From a virus: DNA of 23,999 bases. Positions 15,458-21,192 of this stretch are shown piece after piece. How positions within the stretch are numbered: position 1 is the stretch's first letter; the number at the start of each line of letters is the position of its first letter. The DNA lies in IMG/VR virus record IMGVR_UViG_3300031785_001144, positions 1 to 23,999 of that record. One strand, written 5' to 3'. The notes beneath the pieces were generated by a model, which was not told the DNA's origin, made no database searches, and worked only from the letters and a program-made list of their open reading frames with translations. The position numbers and the translations under genes were made by a program.

Positions 15458-16453
15458 TCAAACTCTTTCCGCGTTTTGTGAGAACAGCTTACGGTTTTTC
15501 TTGGCTAAATCATTGTCGGCCCACACGCCCCCTATGGAGGCTATGAATTTACCTCCCTTAGCCCTGTTTGTGCTCTCAAGAACTATCCTTAGGTTGTCCT
15601 GATGGTGTGCTCCCCCCAGAACAAGTGGTATCTTATGATCCACTTCGTACTTTTTGCCCGTCCTTTCCCGCTTCCTAAGGCATCTAATATATATTGCGTC
15701 CACTTTATCCATGTCTGTGCTTGGCAGAACAGCAGCCTTCATCCTTTTGCAGTATCGGATTGAGTTTAACTTAGCTATCTCTCTGTGCCTTTCCGGGGAT
15801 TCGAGCTTCCTTTTAAAGTAGGCTTTAGATTGCCTGAGCTTTAGCTCCGCTTTGTTCTTCAGCCTGTATTTCCTATCATACTTTCTTTTCTTTTCTTTCC
15901 CTGCCTTAGCCCTCTTTCTATCATAAGATCTTCTACGTTCCTTCTGGCAATCTTCGCATCTAACTTTCTTATGAAACCCGAAGAACTCTTTACCGCAATC
16001 AGCGCACTTAATGTTTAAGTAATCTCTGCAAGGAGTCACCTCCCTCCACTTTTTGTAAGATCCTCTTTGAACTTTGTTAATGTGTGCTTTCGAGCACGGC
16101 TCACACCTCTTGGTTGCGTAGTGTGCTACAAATTCCTTATTGCAGTCGGGGCAGGTTATTCTTCTGTGCTTCTTGGGCAGGTTTCCGTTTTCTCTTTTGT
16201 GCTTTTCAGCCCAGAATCTTAGCATTCTTTCTCTATCCAGTTTCTTAGCCCTGACCTCACTGCATTTCTTGCATCTTTTCTGGTATCGGTGTGACGGAGG
16301 GGCCGTGAAGCTGGCACCACAGTCTACGCATTCCCTTTTAACACGCTTAGGTGGCGGCTTGTTTCTTCCACCGCATTCATTGCATCTCTTAGCATTTGGG
16401 TGAGCCTTAAAAGAGCATCCGCATACAGTGCATACTTTCTCTTTATATGTCAT
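15458..16453 (-). CDS. HNH endonuclease with four zinc-binding repeats
   Basis: The product is 331 residues. Four Cys4 modules come first: C8/C11-C24/C27, C42/C45-C61/C64, C101/C104-C117/C120 and C150/C153-C166/C169, each of the form CxxC-x12-15-CxxC with a preserved F or FxA after the first pair. A very basic helical linker follows (~170-240). The HNH nuclease lies near the end: VDH at 271-273 with catalytic His 273, HH at 283-284 and N287 (HHQDNLRIV). Such free-standing enzymes in phages are often homing endonucleases; others act with terminase at cos sites. AAGGAGG precedes the start, which follows the upstream stop directly. Codons are richer in A and T than in the structural genes, hinting at later acquisition. 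Confidence 0.87.
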   Translation of the reverse strand: MTYKEKVCTVCGCSFKAHPNAKRCNECGGRNKPPPKRVKRECVDCGASFTAPPSHRYQKRCKKCSEVRAKKLDRERMLRFWAEKHKRENGNLPKKHRRITCPDCNKEFVAHYATKRCEPCSKAHINKVQRGSYKKWREVTPCRDYLNIKCADCGKEFFGFHKKVRCEDCQKERRRSYDRKRAKAGKEKKRKYDRKYRLKNKAELKLRQSKAYFKRKLESPERHREIAKLNSIRYCKRMKAAVLPSTDMDKVDAIYIRCLRKRERTGKKYEVDHKIPLVLGGAHHQDNLRIVLESTNRAKGGKFIASIGGVWADNDLAKKNRKLFSQNAERV

Positions 16454-16783
16454 TCAGCCCTCCTTTTCGTAGCCTTCAGGTATTTCAATCTCACGCAGGT
16501 CTAGCTGCTTTAGTAGTTGCCCCAAGCCCTTGGCGGCAAAGCCCTTCCCGAAGAGACTCTTAGCAGCCTTGAGAACCTTTTCTTCAGCTGCTTTAATCTT
16601 TCGCAGCATTGACGAGGTTGCCTTCATCCTTGTGTAGGGATGGGCCTGCATCTTTCTTTGCTCCACTATCAACTCCTCTCTCTTTAAGAGATGCTTGATC
16701 AACCTGTCCTGAGCCTTACTAACCTTACCCATCGTGTTTAACGCAGCATTATAGTGCCGCTCCTTAACTATTGTTATGCTCAT
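16454..16783 (-). CDS. Small basic helical protein, unknown
   Basis: The product is 109 residues, mostly helical and rich in Lys, Leu and Ala (KAQDRLIKHLLKREELIVEQ; RKIKAAEEKVLKAAKSLFGK). The C-terminus becomes acidic and short (LREIEIPEGYEKEG). There is no Cys pair and no membrane segment. No SD of note precedes the ATG at 16783. Its last codons encode the AAGGAGG used by the HNH gene, so the two are likely co-translated. The function is unknown; a nucleic-acid-binding accessory is possible from the net positive charge alone. Confidence 0.55.
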   Translation of the reverse strand: MSITIVKERHYNAALNTMGKVSKAQDRLIKHLLKREELIVEQRKMQAHPYTRMKATSSMLRKIKAAEEKVLKAAKSLFGKGFAAKGLGQLLKQLDLREIEIPEGYEKEG

Positions 16784-16800
16784 TGTTTTTAGAAGTTTGT

Positions 16801-16884
16801 TTATTTGCTCACACCATCCACCGCAATGGGCTGAGTACCACGAACACCATCACGGTTCTTACAGTTATTGATTTCATTCTTCAT
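16801..16884 (-). CDS. Possible 27-residue mini-protein
   Basis: A short frame runs from ATG at 16884 to TAA at 16801, encoding MKNEINNCKNRDGVRGTQPI and seven more residues (AVDGVSK). It fills an otherwise empty 90-base gap, and its start overlaps the end of the upstream gene by 11 bases. AGAAGAGG abuts the ATG, which is too close for ideal initiation. Composition is protein-like with no stop, but the length gives little statistical support. An alternative ATGA-coupled frame here is only 22 codons. Treat as tentative. Confidence 0.35.
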   Translation of the reverse strand: MKNEINNCKNRDGVRGTQPIAVDGVSK

Positions 16885-17089
16885 CCTCTTCTTTGAATGC
16901 CCAAGGATTGGTGCATGTATACTCTTCGTCAGGTTCTATTCTGAATACGATCTGACCAGCTACATCCAGTGCGGCGTGGTCGTCGTTATCAAACCTGTGC
17001 TCGTTGTCTTCCATTGCGTCAGCCAGCAGGGATACCACCCTCTCCAAGGCCCAACGCCCGTTTACTTTCTTCTCCTTCATTTTTTCCAT
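16874..17089 (-). CDS. Tandem small paralogue 3, acidic
   Basis: The product is 71 residues from the ATG at 17089, chosen because AAGGAAACA precedes it exactly as in the next copy upstream; in-frame ATGs at 17113 and 17080 are alternatives. Residues ~9-48 align without gaps to the two copies upstream: a VNGRWALERVVSLLADAME helix, a short loop, then DDHAALDVAGQ. The C-terminus is very acidic (WAFKEEDEE). It is probably a small all-helical protein that may oligomerise. The function is unknown; small accessory proteins of phages often act against host proteins, but nothing here shows a target. Confidence 0.65.
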   Translation of the reverse strand: MEKMKEKKVNGRWALERVVSLLADAMEDNEHRFDNDDHAALDVAGQIVFRIEPDEEYTCTNPWAFKEEDEE

Positions 17090-17096
17090 TGTTTCC

Positions 17097-17312
17097 TTAC
17101 CTATACATATCAAGTATCCGATGTTCCTCCCCTTCCACTTTCTTTATATTGATGCGATAGTACTTATCCTCATCAACCTCAGAGGCAGCTTTGGAGGCCG
17201 CACTGAGAATGGCCCGATCCCAAGTGGTGAAGTCTTCAGGGAATGCTTCCATTGATCTGGCGAGTAACTGTATGGCACGTTCCAGTGCCTCGCTTCCGTT
17301 TATTTTTTCCAT
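17097..17312 (-). CDS. Tandem small paralogue 2
   Basis: The product is 71 residues. The first 40 (MEKINGSEALERAIQLLARS, then MEAFPEDFTTWDRAILSAAS) are the clearest example of the family: INxxxALER helix, loop, DxAxLxAA helix, then a short strand (KYYRINIKKVEG). The start overlaps the upstream gene by 13 bases, and AAAAGGAAACA is the ribosome site. The start context (GGAAACAATGGAAAAAATRA) is nearly identical to that of the next gene down, which supports duplication of a unit including its ribosome site. The function is unknown. Confidence 0.65.
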   Translation of the reverse strand: MEKINGSEALERAIQLLARSMEAFPEDFTTWDRAILSAASKAASEVDEDKYYRINIKKVEGEEHRILDMYR

Positions 17313-17521
17313 TGTTTCCTTTTCTTTTTAAGCCACATTGCTCTGGCTATTTGTTGCTTCACAGGGTTGTAGTTGGGGTCTCCATCCATGAATCCTGAGG
17401 CGAAGTTATTGTTATTGCTTGGCAGCTTCCATACTGGTTGCTCCCCGTACTTCCTACACATCTCCTCATATTCTTTTTGAGAATTGTATGGGTCAATGTA
17501 GTCGCTCTCCTCTTCAGGCAT
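17300..17521 (-). CDS. Small unknown protein within the paralogue cluster
   Basis: The product is 73 residues from the ATG at 17521, one base after the upstream TAA, with GGAGGAC as SD; an ATG 12 codons earlier lies inside the upstream gene. The N-terminus is acidic (MPEEESDYIDPYNSQKEYEE), the middle has an Asn run (PSNNNNFASGF), and the C-terminus is strongly basic (AMWLKKKRKQWKK). The charge split suggests a peptide that bridges partners or binds nucleic acid. It interrupts the paralogue series and is unrelated to it. The family is not recognised. Confidence 0.6.
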   Translation of the reverse strand: MPEEESDYIDPYNSQKEYEEMCRKYGEQPVWKLPSNNNNFASGFMDGDPNYNPVKQQIARAMWLKKKRKQWKK

Positions 17522-17522
17522 G

Positions 17523-17702
17523 TTAGTCCTCCACGGCCACGGGTACACTAGCGTCACCGCTTATGAAGAATGCGCTATCAGTGGCCGCGATAACAGCGAG
17601 CGAATCCTCCTCATCGTACTGGTCTGGTTGTTCATCTATTGCAGCTGCGGCGATCTCTGCAACTCGCAGTATTGATTGTCTACAGTTTATTCGTTGTTCC
17701 AT
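17523..17702 (-). CDS. Tandem small paralogue 1, divergent
   Basis: The product is 59 residues, starting at an ATG immediately after the upstream TAA, with GGAGGAC as SD. Residues 5-45 align without gaps to paralogues 2 and 3: INCRQSILRVAEIAAAAIDE, then a loop and EEDSLAVIAATDSAFF. Shared positions include I/V-N near the start, L-x-R, the Ala-rich helix, an acidic residue, and D-x-A-x-x-A-A. It is too short for a naive gene finder with a 60-residue cutoff, but both junctions are perfect. The function is unknown. Confidence 0.65.
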   Translation of the reverse strand: MEQRINCRQSILRVAEIAAAAIDEQPDQYDEEDSLAVIAATDSAFFISGDASVPVAVED

Positions 17703-17846
17703 TTAGTCCTCCAGTTCTGCTTCAAAAACTTTATAGCCTTCGTCCCAATGCTCGTCGGATGTATCAAGAACCTTCGGGCATTTCTTGTGTGCGGTAACAT
17801 CGCTGACTAATCCGCCGTCCATTTTTATTTTAATAAATATTTCCAT
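17703..17846 (-). CDS. 47-residue unknown protein
   Basis: The product is 47 residues (MEIFIKIKMDGGLVSDVTAH, then KKCPKVLDTSDEHWDEGYKV and FEAELED). ATG follows the upstream TAA with no gap (TAAATG), and its own last codons (CTGGAGGACTAA) supply the SD for the next gene. It is composed of a beta strand, a short helical acidic part and a final strand, which looks like a small alpha/beta fold. Seamless junctions on both sides make it very likely real despite the short length. The family is not recognised. Confidence 0.65.
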   Translation of the reverse strand: MEIFIKIKMDGGLVSDVTAHKKCPKVLDTSDEHWDEGYKVFEAELED

Positions 17847-18044
17847 TTACTTGTTCTCCTTTCTCTTTTTGAGTCCGTCCATGTCAGCGAAGGTGTCTAT
17901 TGCATCCCATCCGCGCTCCACCATTAAGTCCTGCAATCGGTTTTCATTGTTTTGCAGAAACTCATGGGCTTCTTCTTCTGTTACATCGTAGGTGGACGTT
18001 ATGTCAGCAATGTCCCACACTACTTTTGCGTAAGTTGTTTCCAT
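17847..18044 (-). CDS. 65-residue unknown acidic protein
   Basis: The product is 65 residues. It begins METTYAKVVWDIADITSTYD, with a strand, then a helix TEEEAHEFLQNNENRLQDLM and a second helix ending in a basic tail (LKKRKENK). ATG follows the upstream TAA directly (GACGACTAAATGG). Its own end carries AGGAGAAC, the ribosome site for the next gene. The 'DVTEEEAHEFLQNNE' stretch resembles small phage proteins with a strand and acidic helix, but no family can be named. Part of the small-gene accessory run. Confidence 0.65.
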   Translation of the reverse strand: METTYAKVVWDIADITSTYDVTEEEAHEFLQNNENRLQDLMVERGWDAIDTFADMDGLKKRKENK

Positions 18045-18197
18045 TTAGTCGTCCTTATCTACATAGGTTATTTCGTATTGGGCATCTTCTAAGGTTTCGT
18101 GAACTCCTAATGTTCTAACCTTCTCTTCAGCCTCTTGCTCATTAGCTGCCTCTACATCGAAGCAGTTGTGTATAGTTAATCCTACTTTGTAGTTCAT
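18045..18197 (-). CDS. 50-residue unknown protein
   Basis: The product is 50 residues from the ATG at 18197; earlier in-frame ATGs lie inside the upstream gene. Sequence: MNYKVGLTIHNCFDVEAANE, an Ala/Glu helix (QEAEEKVRTLGV), then a strand (YEITYVDKDD). The beta-alpha-beta pattern of 'YxVxLTxxxxxxVEAxxxxEA' recurs in many small phage and plasmid proteins of unknown role. No strong SD is visible. The stop is directly followed by the ATG of the next gene. Confidence 0.6.
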   Translation of the reverse strand: MNYKVGLTIHNCFDVEAANEQEAEEKVRTLGVHETLEDAQYEITYVDKDD

Positions 18198-18210
18198 TGT
18201 TCTATATGTG

Positions 18211-18399
18211 TTACCATGACACCATGTCATCAGCATCAATGCCAATGATGTCGGTGAAGTTCAGCCCCTCTGGGGCGTCCGGGTTTTTCTCTTTGTGTTG
18301 CTTGATAGCAATAGCAGTGGCGTGCATAAAGGTGGGGGCATATACCTCCTCCTCTTTGCCATTGGTTAACTTAACTAGGTATGTGTTAGTCCTAGACAT
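18211..18399 (-). CDS. 62-residue unknown protein
   Basis: The product is 62 residues from the ATG at 18399, which overlaps the end of the 166-residue gene by eight bases and has AGAAAGGA upstream; a longer frame to 18471 lies mostly inside that gene. It starts MSRTNTYLVKLTNGKEEEVY, continues with helix APTFMHATAIAIKQHKEK, and ends FTDIIGIDADDMVSW. The strand-hairpin-helix layout is like the 50-residue neighbour (YxVxLT, then an Ala-rich helix), so the two may be distant relatives. The function is unknown. Confidence 0.6.
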   Translation of the reverse strand: MSRTNTYLVKLTNGKEEEVYAPTFMHATAIAIKQHKEKNPDAPEGLNFTDIIGIDADDMVSW

Positions 18400-18892
18400 C
18401 TTTGTTTTCCTTTCTTTCGGGTGTAACTGGCACCAACTTATCTCCAACAGCTTTGTATAGCGTTGCTCCACACTCGGCTAGTGCTGCAAGTGCGGCGTCT
18501 CCTGCGGTCTTGAACTTCTTTGAGTTGTCCACCTTGAGTATTGTTCCCTTGGCAGTGAGCACATACGAGTTGCCTCTATCCTTCTGGAACTTCTTGGTGT
18601 GCTTCTTGTTCTTCTCATTCCTGCGAACGTGTCCCTTCGATACGGCCTCAGCAGTGTAGTCAAGCAGCCAATCCTCTGCTGAGGACAGATCTACGACAGC
18701 CCTGCGAGGGGATACGAAGCGGCCTTTAATGTCCCCGTTCCTTAGTGCAGTGTTCAGGGCGTTGTGCATCCGCTTCTGGTTTGGCCATACTGGGTTGCCG
18801 TGAGGGCGTTTAAAGCCCTTGAAATGGTCCCACTGGTTTTGAATGATCTCCTTGATAGGTACTTCAGTTAGTTCGGTTGTTTCTTTTTTCAT
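18392..18892 (-). CDS. 166-residue unknown basic protein
   Basis: The product is 166 residues from the ATG at 18892 (MKKETTELTEVPIKEIIQNQ); a longer reading frame would begin inside the terminator hairpin and is unlikely. A middle region reads WPNQKRMHNALNTALRNGDI and is followed by basic stretches (HVRRNEKNKKHTKKFQKDRG). The C-terminal part (SYVLTAKGTILKVDNSKKFK) looks like a small beta fold followed by an Ala-rich helix. There is no SD; the start is preceded by TACATTTAATAGAT, similar to the context before the capsid gene. First gene after the terminator, so it may head a separately controlled transcript. The family is not recognised. Confidence 0.65.
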   Translation of the reverse strand: MKKETTELTEVPIKEIIQNQWDHFKGFKRPHGNPVWPNQKRMHNALNTALRNGDIKGRFVSPRRAVVDLSSAEDWLLDYTAEAVSKGHVRRNEKNKKHTKKFQKDRGNSYVLTAKGTILKVDNSKKFKTAGDAALAALAECGATLYKAVGDKLVPVTPERKENKDV

Positions 18893-18902
18893 ATCTATTA
18901 AA

Positions 18903-18947
18903 TGTAAAAGCCCCGCCGACAGGTGCATACACACCTGCCAGCGAGGC
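18903..18947 (-). terminator. Strong intrinsic terminator between gene modules
   Basis: On the minus strand a 16-bp stem (arms at 18932-18947 and 18910-18925, three G-U pairs, no mismatches) closes a six-base loop (TGTATG) and is followed by TTTTACATT. It lies 33 bases after the stop of the 60-residue gene and 11 bases before the next start. It divides the ATPase/VWA-led operon from the accessory small-gene run. The 166-residue gene must therefore use readthrough, antitermination or an unseen promoter. Confidence 0.9.
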
Positions 18948-18979
18948 CATCCCTTACTAATCAGCCTACGGCTGAGAGT

Positions 18980-19162
18980 TTACTTGATTGTCTTACCAAC
19001 ACTCGGAAGGGAGTGAATGTAAGAGTCCAAGTACTTGTTGATAGCAGCCTCTACTTTAGGTTCCATTTCAGTAATGCTTACTCTGGTGAACTTGCTACGC
19101 CCTTTGCTCTGGGCGATCTGCAAGATCCTCTCTTTCAGCAACCTCTTGTTTAACAAACCCAT
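18980..19162 (-). CDS. 60-residue basic protein, possibly histone-fold-like
   Basis: The product is 60 residues and basic. It begins MGLLNKRLLKERILQIAQSK, then GRSKFTRVSITEMEPKVEAA and INKYLDSYIHSLPSVGKTIK. The FTRVS turn, the long central helix and the final SxPSVGKTI motif resemble short DNA-binding proteins of histone-fold type; this is a memory-based comparison and is not certain. It is the last gene before the strong terminator, so it ends its transcript. It could coat or bend phage DNA. A small unrelated helical protein is the alternative. Confidence 0.65.
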   Translation of the reverse strand: MGLLNKRLLKERILQIAQSKGRSKFTRVSITEMEPKVEAAINKYLDSYIHSLPSVGKTIK

Positions 19163-19165
19163 AGT

Positions 19166-19390
19166 TTAATACTCCATTACTTTTACCTCTGATTCTGTTT
19201 CTATCCATACCTTAGCCCCGCAACTCAGCGGTTTGTCAGGGCTGTATACAACTCTGCAAGGGCCACTGATGTCCACACTGTGTGCATAGTCATTAGACTT
19301 GTACGTCTTCACAGTTAGGACTGGCTCCCTCTCTCCCGTCTTGCTGTTTGATTTTATTATGTGCTGATTCACATGAACAACGGTCTTCAT
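19166..19390 (-). CDS. Small conserved beta protein of unknown function
   Basis: The product is 74 residues, beginning MKTVVHVNQHIIKSNSKTGE, then REPVLTVKTYKSNDYAHSVD and PCRVVYSPDKPLSCGAKVWIE. The strong regular pattern (HVNQH, KTGEREPV, SNxYAHxVxIxGP, VVYxPDKPLSCGAxVWIET) looks like a well-conserved family that I recall from mobile elements with no assigned role. AGGCAAGG lies four bases upstream of the ATG. It is predicted to be all beta with conserved His, Cys and Asp. It overlaps the preceding small frame by 98 bases; this one is the better supported of the two. Confidence 0.75.
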   Translation of the reverse strand: MKTVVHVNQHIIKSNSKTGEREPVLTVKTYKSNDYAHSVDISGPCRVVYSPDKPLSCGAKVWIETESEVKVMEY

Positions 19391-19508
19391 AGCCTTGCCT
19401 GCTTTCTCCGTGTATATCCCACGAGTTATGTATTTGTTTTAGAATAGGTACTTGCGTGTGAAAAGAAACCACAGCATCTTTACCTCCGACTTTATTTTTC
19501 TTAGCCAT
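19293..19508 (-). CDS. Possible 71-residue protein, C-terminus doubtful
   Basis: A frame of 71 codons starts at 19508, just after the upstream TGA, with AGAGAGGTG as a plausible SD. The first ~25 residues (MAKKNKVGGKDAVVSFHTQV) look protein-like and explain an otherwise empty 119-base gap. The last ~33 residues lie over the start of the 74-residue gene in another frame and look like shadow sequence (rich in Cys, Ser and Gln). A frameshift that removed an earlier stop, or a truncated gene remnant, would explain this. Only the N-terminal part should be trusted. Confidence 0.4.
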   Translation of the reverse strand: MAKKNKVGGKDAVVSFHTQVPILKQIHNSWDIHGESRQGYEDRCSCESAHNKIKQQDGREGASPNCEDVQV

Positions 19509-19509
19509 T

Positions 19510-20346
19510 TCAAATTAACACCTCTCTTTCTGCGTTGATCTTTTCTATATCCTTGAGGATGTGGAACTTATGCAGCTGTTCCTGCATTGGTTTCATGTAG
19601 TGCTCCACATCGTACTTCCCGCGAGTTGCAGTAAGCTCTTGCCCACTAAGCATCTTGGAGGTGAGCTTCATCATCAGCTTGTCAGGTATAACACACTGCT
19701 CTGGAAGTGGTACTCCCAGAATCATCCTCTGCTGCCACCTATCATTGACCTCTTTAAGGAGGTCTCTCATCGCCTTAAATGTATACTTCACACTCCTTAG
19801 CGGCTCTTGCCAGTAATCTTCACCGACCCCTCTGGTCGTGCTGAAGTACATATCATAGTTCAGATTGTCCATATCAACAGTGTATGTCATCTCATCACTG
19901 TCAGGCTTCTTGCGCCTCTTGAAGAAATCATCAGCTTCCACGGGAATCACCCAAGGCTTTGGCTCAACCTCAGGATCGTAACTATTCCTGATGTAGGAGA
20001 TAAGCAAGTTATTCAGCCTGTCGTAGGCGTTTGAATGGTCTCCCGTAAGGACTGGATCAAATGGCTCACGAGAATACCGACACTCGCCATCCCACACATG
20101 ATCCATCTTGGGGTGATCGTACTTGTCCTGCCACAACATCATGTAGTACCGCCTTCCGTTGTACCTGATGCCCTTCAGCTTGCCTATCTGAAGGTTGGTT
20201 GCCGGATCAATGAAGTCTCCTTCACCGTTGAAGAAAACCTGAGGGCCTAAGTTCATGCACTGAACGTCACCGCCCGAAACCACATCAACAAAAGCTCTCG
20301 GAGAGTTTAGTGAGTGGTCAACGATCTTACTTGTATTAAGCTCCAT
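19510..20346 (-). CDS. 278-residue unknown protein in the ATPase/VWA operon
   Basis: The product is 278 residues from the ATG at 20346, where AAAGGA has an eight-base spacing; the ATG two codons earlier has only two. It overlaps the upstream gene by 11 bases. The first part is beta-like (MELNTSKIVDHSLNSPRAFV; GIRYNGRRYYMMLWQDKYD), with many Trp, Tyr and Asp residues. The C-terminal third is helical (TFKAMRDLLKEVNDRWQQRM). It has no signal peptide, membrane segment or nucleotide-binding loop. Tight coupling to the AAA+ and VWA genes suggests it may act with them, perhaps as substrate or adaptor, which is only inference. The family is not recognised. Confidence 0.65.
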   Translation of the reverse strand: MELNTSKIVDHSLNSPRAFVDVVSGGDVQCMNLGPQVFFNGEGDFIDPATNLQIGKLKGIRYNGRRYYMMLWQDKYDHPKMDHVWDGECRYSREPFDPVLTGDHSNAYDRLNNLLISYIRNSYDPEVEPKPWVIPVEADDFFKRRKKPDSDEMTYTVDMDNLNYDMYFSTTRGVGEDYWQEPLRSVKYTFKAMRDLLKEVNDRWQQRMILGVPLPEQCVIPDKLMMKLTSKMLSGQELTATRGKYDVEHYMKPMQEQLHKFHILKDIEKINAEREVLI

Positions 20347-20956
20347 AATCATTTTCCTTTCGTTTTATCTCTGCGTGTAAGGCTTTATACAGGGAGCAAT
20401 GTTCTGTCCAATCGTCCATTGCCCACATGCAAGCCTTCGTGATTAGTTTTTCAGGTATGTCTACCTTGGCTCGCTTGAACCCAAACGAGTCCTCAAGCAG
20501 CCTTGCTGCCAGTATTAAGTCGTAAGCTCTTGATAGCTTCCCCATTATCCTAACCCTTGCCCTACCCTTTACCACATCCTCAAGCGCAATTTTGAGGCTG
20601 TCTATCTTTTCTTTGTGCGCCTTCTTCGGACTGTCTACATGGCTTGTGAGTATGGACTTTGATCCTATGAATGTCATCCTAGCAACCATCAAGCTGGCCA
20701 CAGGGGTCAGGCTTGAGACTAGGACTATCTGTTTGTAACCAGCCTCGGGGCACTTCATTGCTGCCCGTCTTGTGGCAGGGATTGGATACCTGACTGCAAC
20801 CTCTTGGTTGTCTTTGTACAGTATCTCATCCACGCAATGCACTCGACCAGCTCTCTTCGGAGCAGTTAACCTGCTCCTAGCGTAGTCTCCAACAAGCCTT
20901 GCCTCGTTTAATTTCAACATCTTGTTCCTTATGTTCTTTCTTTTGACTGGGTTCAT
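20336..20956 (-). CDS. 206-residue basic unknown protein in the ATPase/VWA operon
   Basis: The product is 206 residues and very basic at the N-terminus (MNPVKRKNIRNKMLKLNEAR). A mid-region hydrophobic segment (KQIVLVSSLTPVASLMVARM) is too broken for a sure membrane helix. Residues ~110-150 are Lys/Arg-rich helices (PKKAHKEKIDSLKIALEDVV). The C-terminal part contains ACMWAMDDWTEHCSLYKALH. Its ATG shares a base with the upstream TGA (TGATG), so it is translated with the 78-residue gene. No catalytic motif is recognised. Like its neighbours, it may belong to the AAA+/VWA unit, but only position says so. Confidence 0.65.
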   Translation of the reverse strand: MNPVKRKNIRNKMLKLNEARLVGDYARSRLTAPKRAGRVHCVDEILYKDNQEVAVRYPIPATRRAAMKCPEAGYKQIVLVSSLTPVASLMVARMTFIGSKSILTSHVDSPKKAHKEKIDSLKIALEDVVKGRARVRIMGKLSRAYDLILAARLLEDSFGFKRAKVDIPEKLITKACMWAMDDWTEHCSLYKALHAEIKRKENDYGA

Positions 20957-21192
20957 CAGTTGTCCCTGAACCTGTCACGCAGCTTGCGCTCTCTTTCCAG
21001 CGCGTCCTCAAGCTCTGACCCAAGGTGAACAATCACCTTCAGTAAGTTGATGATGGAATCAATGCACTTATCGTTCCTTGTCATCAGGTTTAGTCTCACT
21101 GTGCTTGGGTTCAGTCGCTCTATTTCTTTAGCGACAGTTAGTATTGCCTCTTGCACCTCTTCAGAGGTGGGAGGTGCTTCATCTGGTATCAT
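20956..21192 (-). CDS. 78-residue helical protein coupled to the VWA gene
   Basis: The product is 78 residues from the ATG at 21192, which forms ATGA with the VWA stop; the longer frame starting at 21240 lies inside the VWA gene. It is mostly helical and charged (SEEVQEAILTVAKEIERLNP; IINLLKVIVHLGSELEDALE), ending in a basic-acidic helix (RERKLRDRFRDN). This looks like a small coiled-coil adaptor. Four-base overlap implies fixed stoichiometry with the VWA protein. The family is not recognised. Confidence 0.65.
   Translation of the reverse strand: MIPDEAPPTSEEVQEAILTVAKEIERLNPSTVRLNLMTRNDKCIDSIINLLKVIVHLGSELEDALERERKLRDRFRDN

Noticed and set aside
18893-18934. Upstream start (18934) for the 166-residue protein
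   Set aside because: It would place the start codon inside the terminator hairpin and add a Cys/His-rich extension with no SD.
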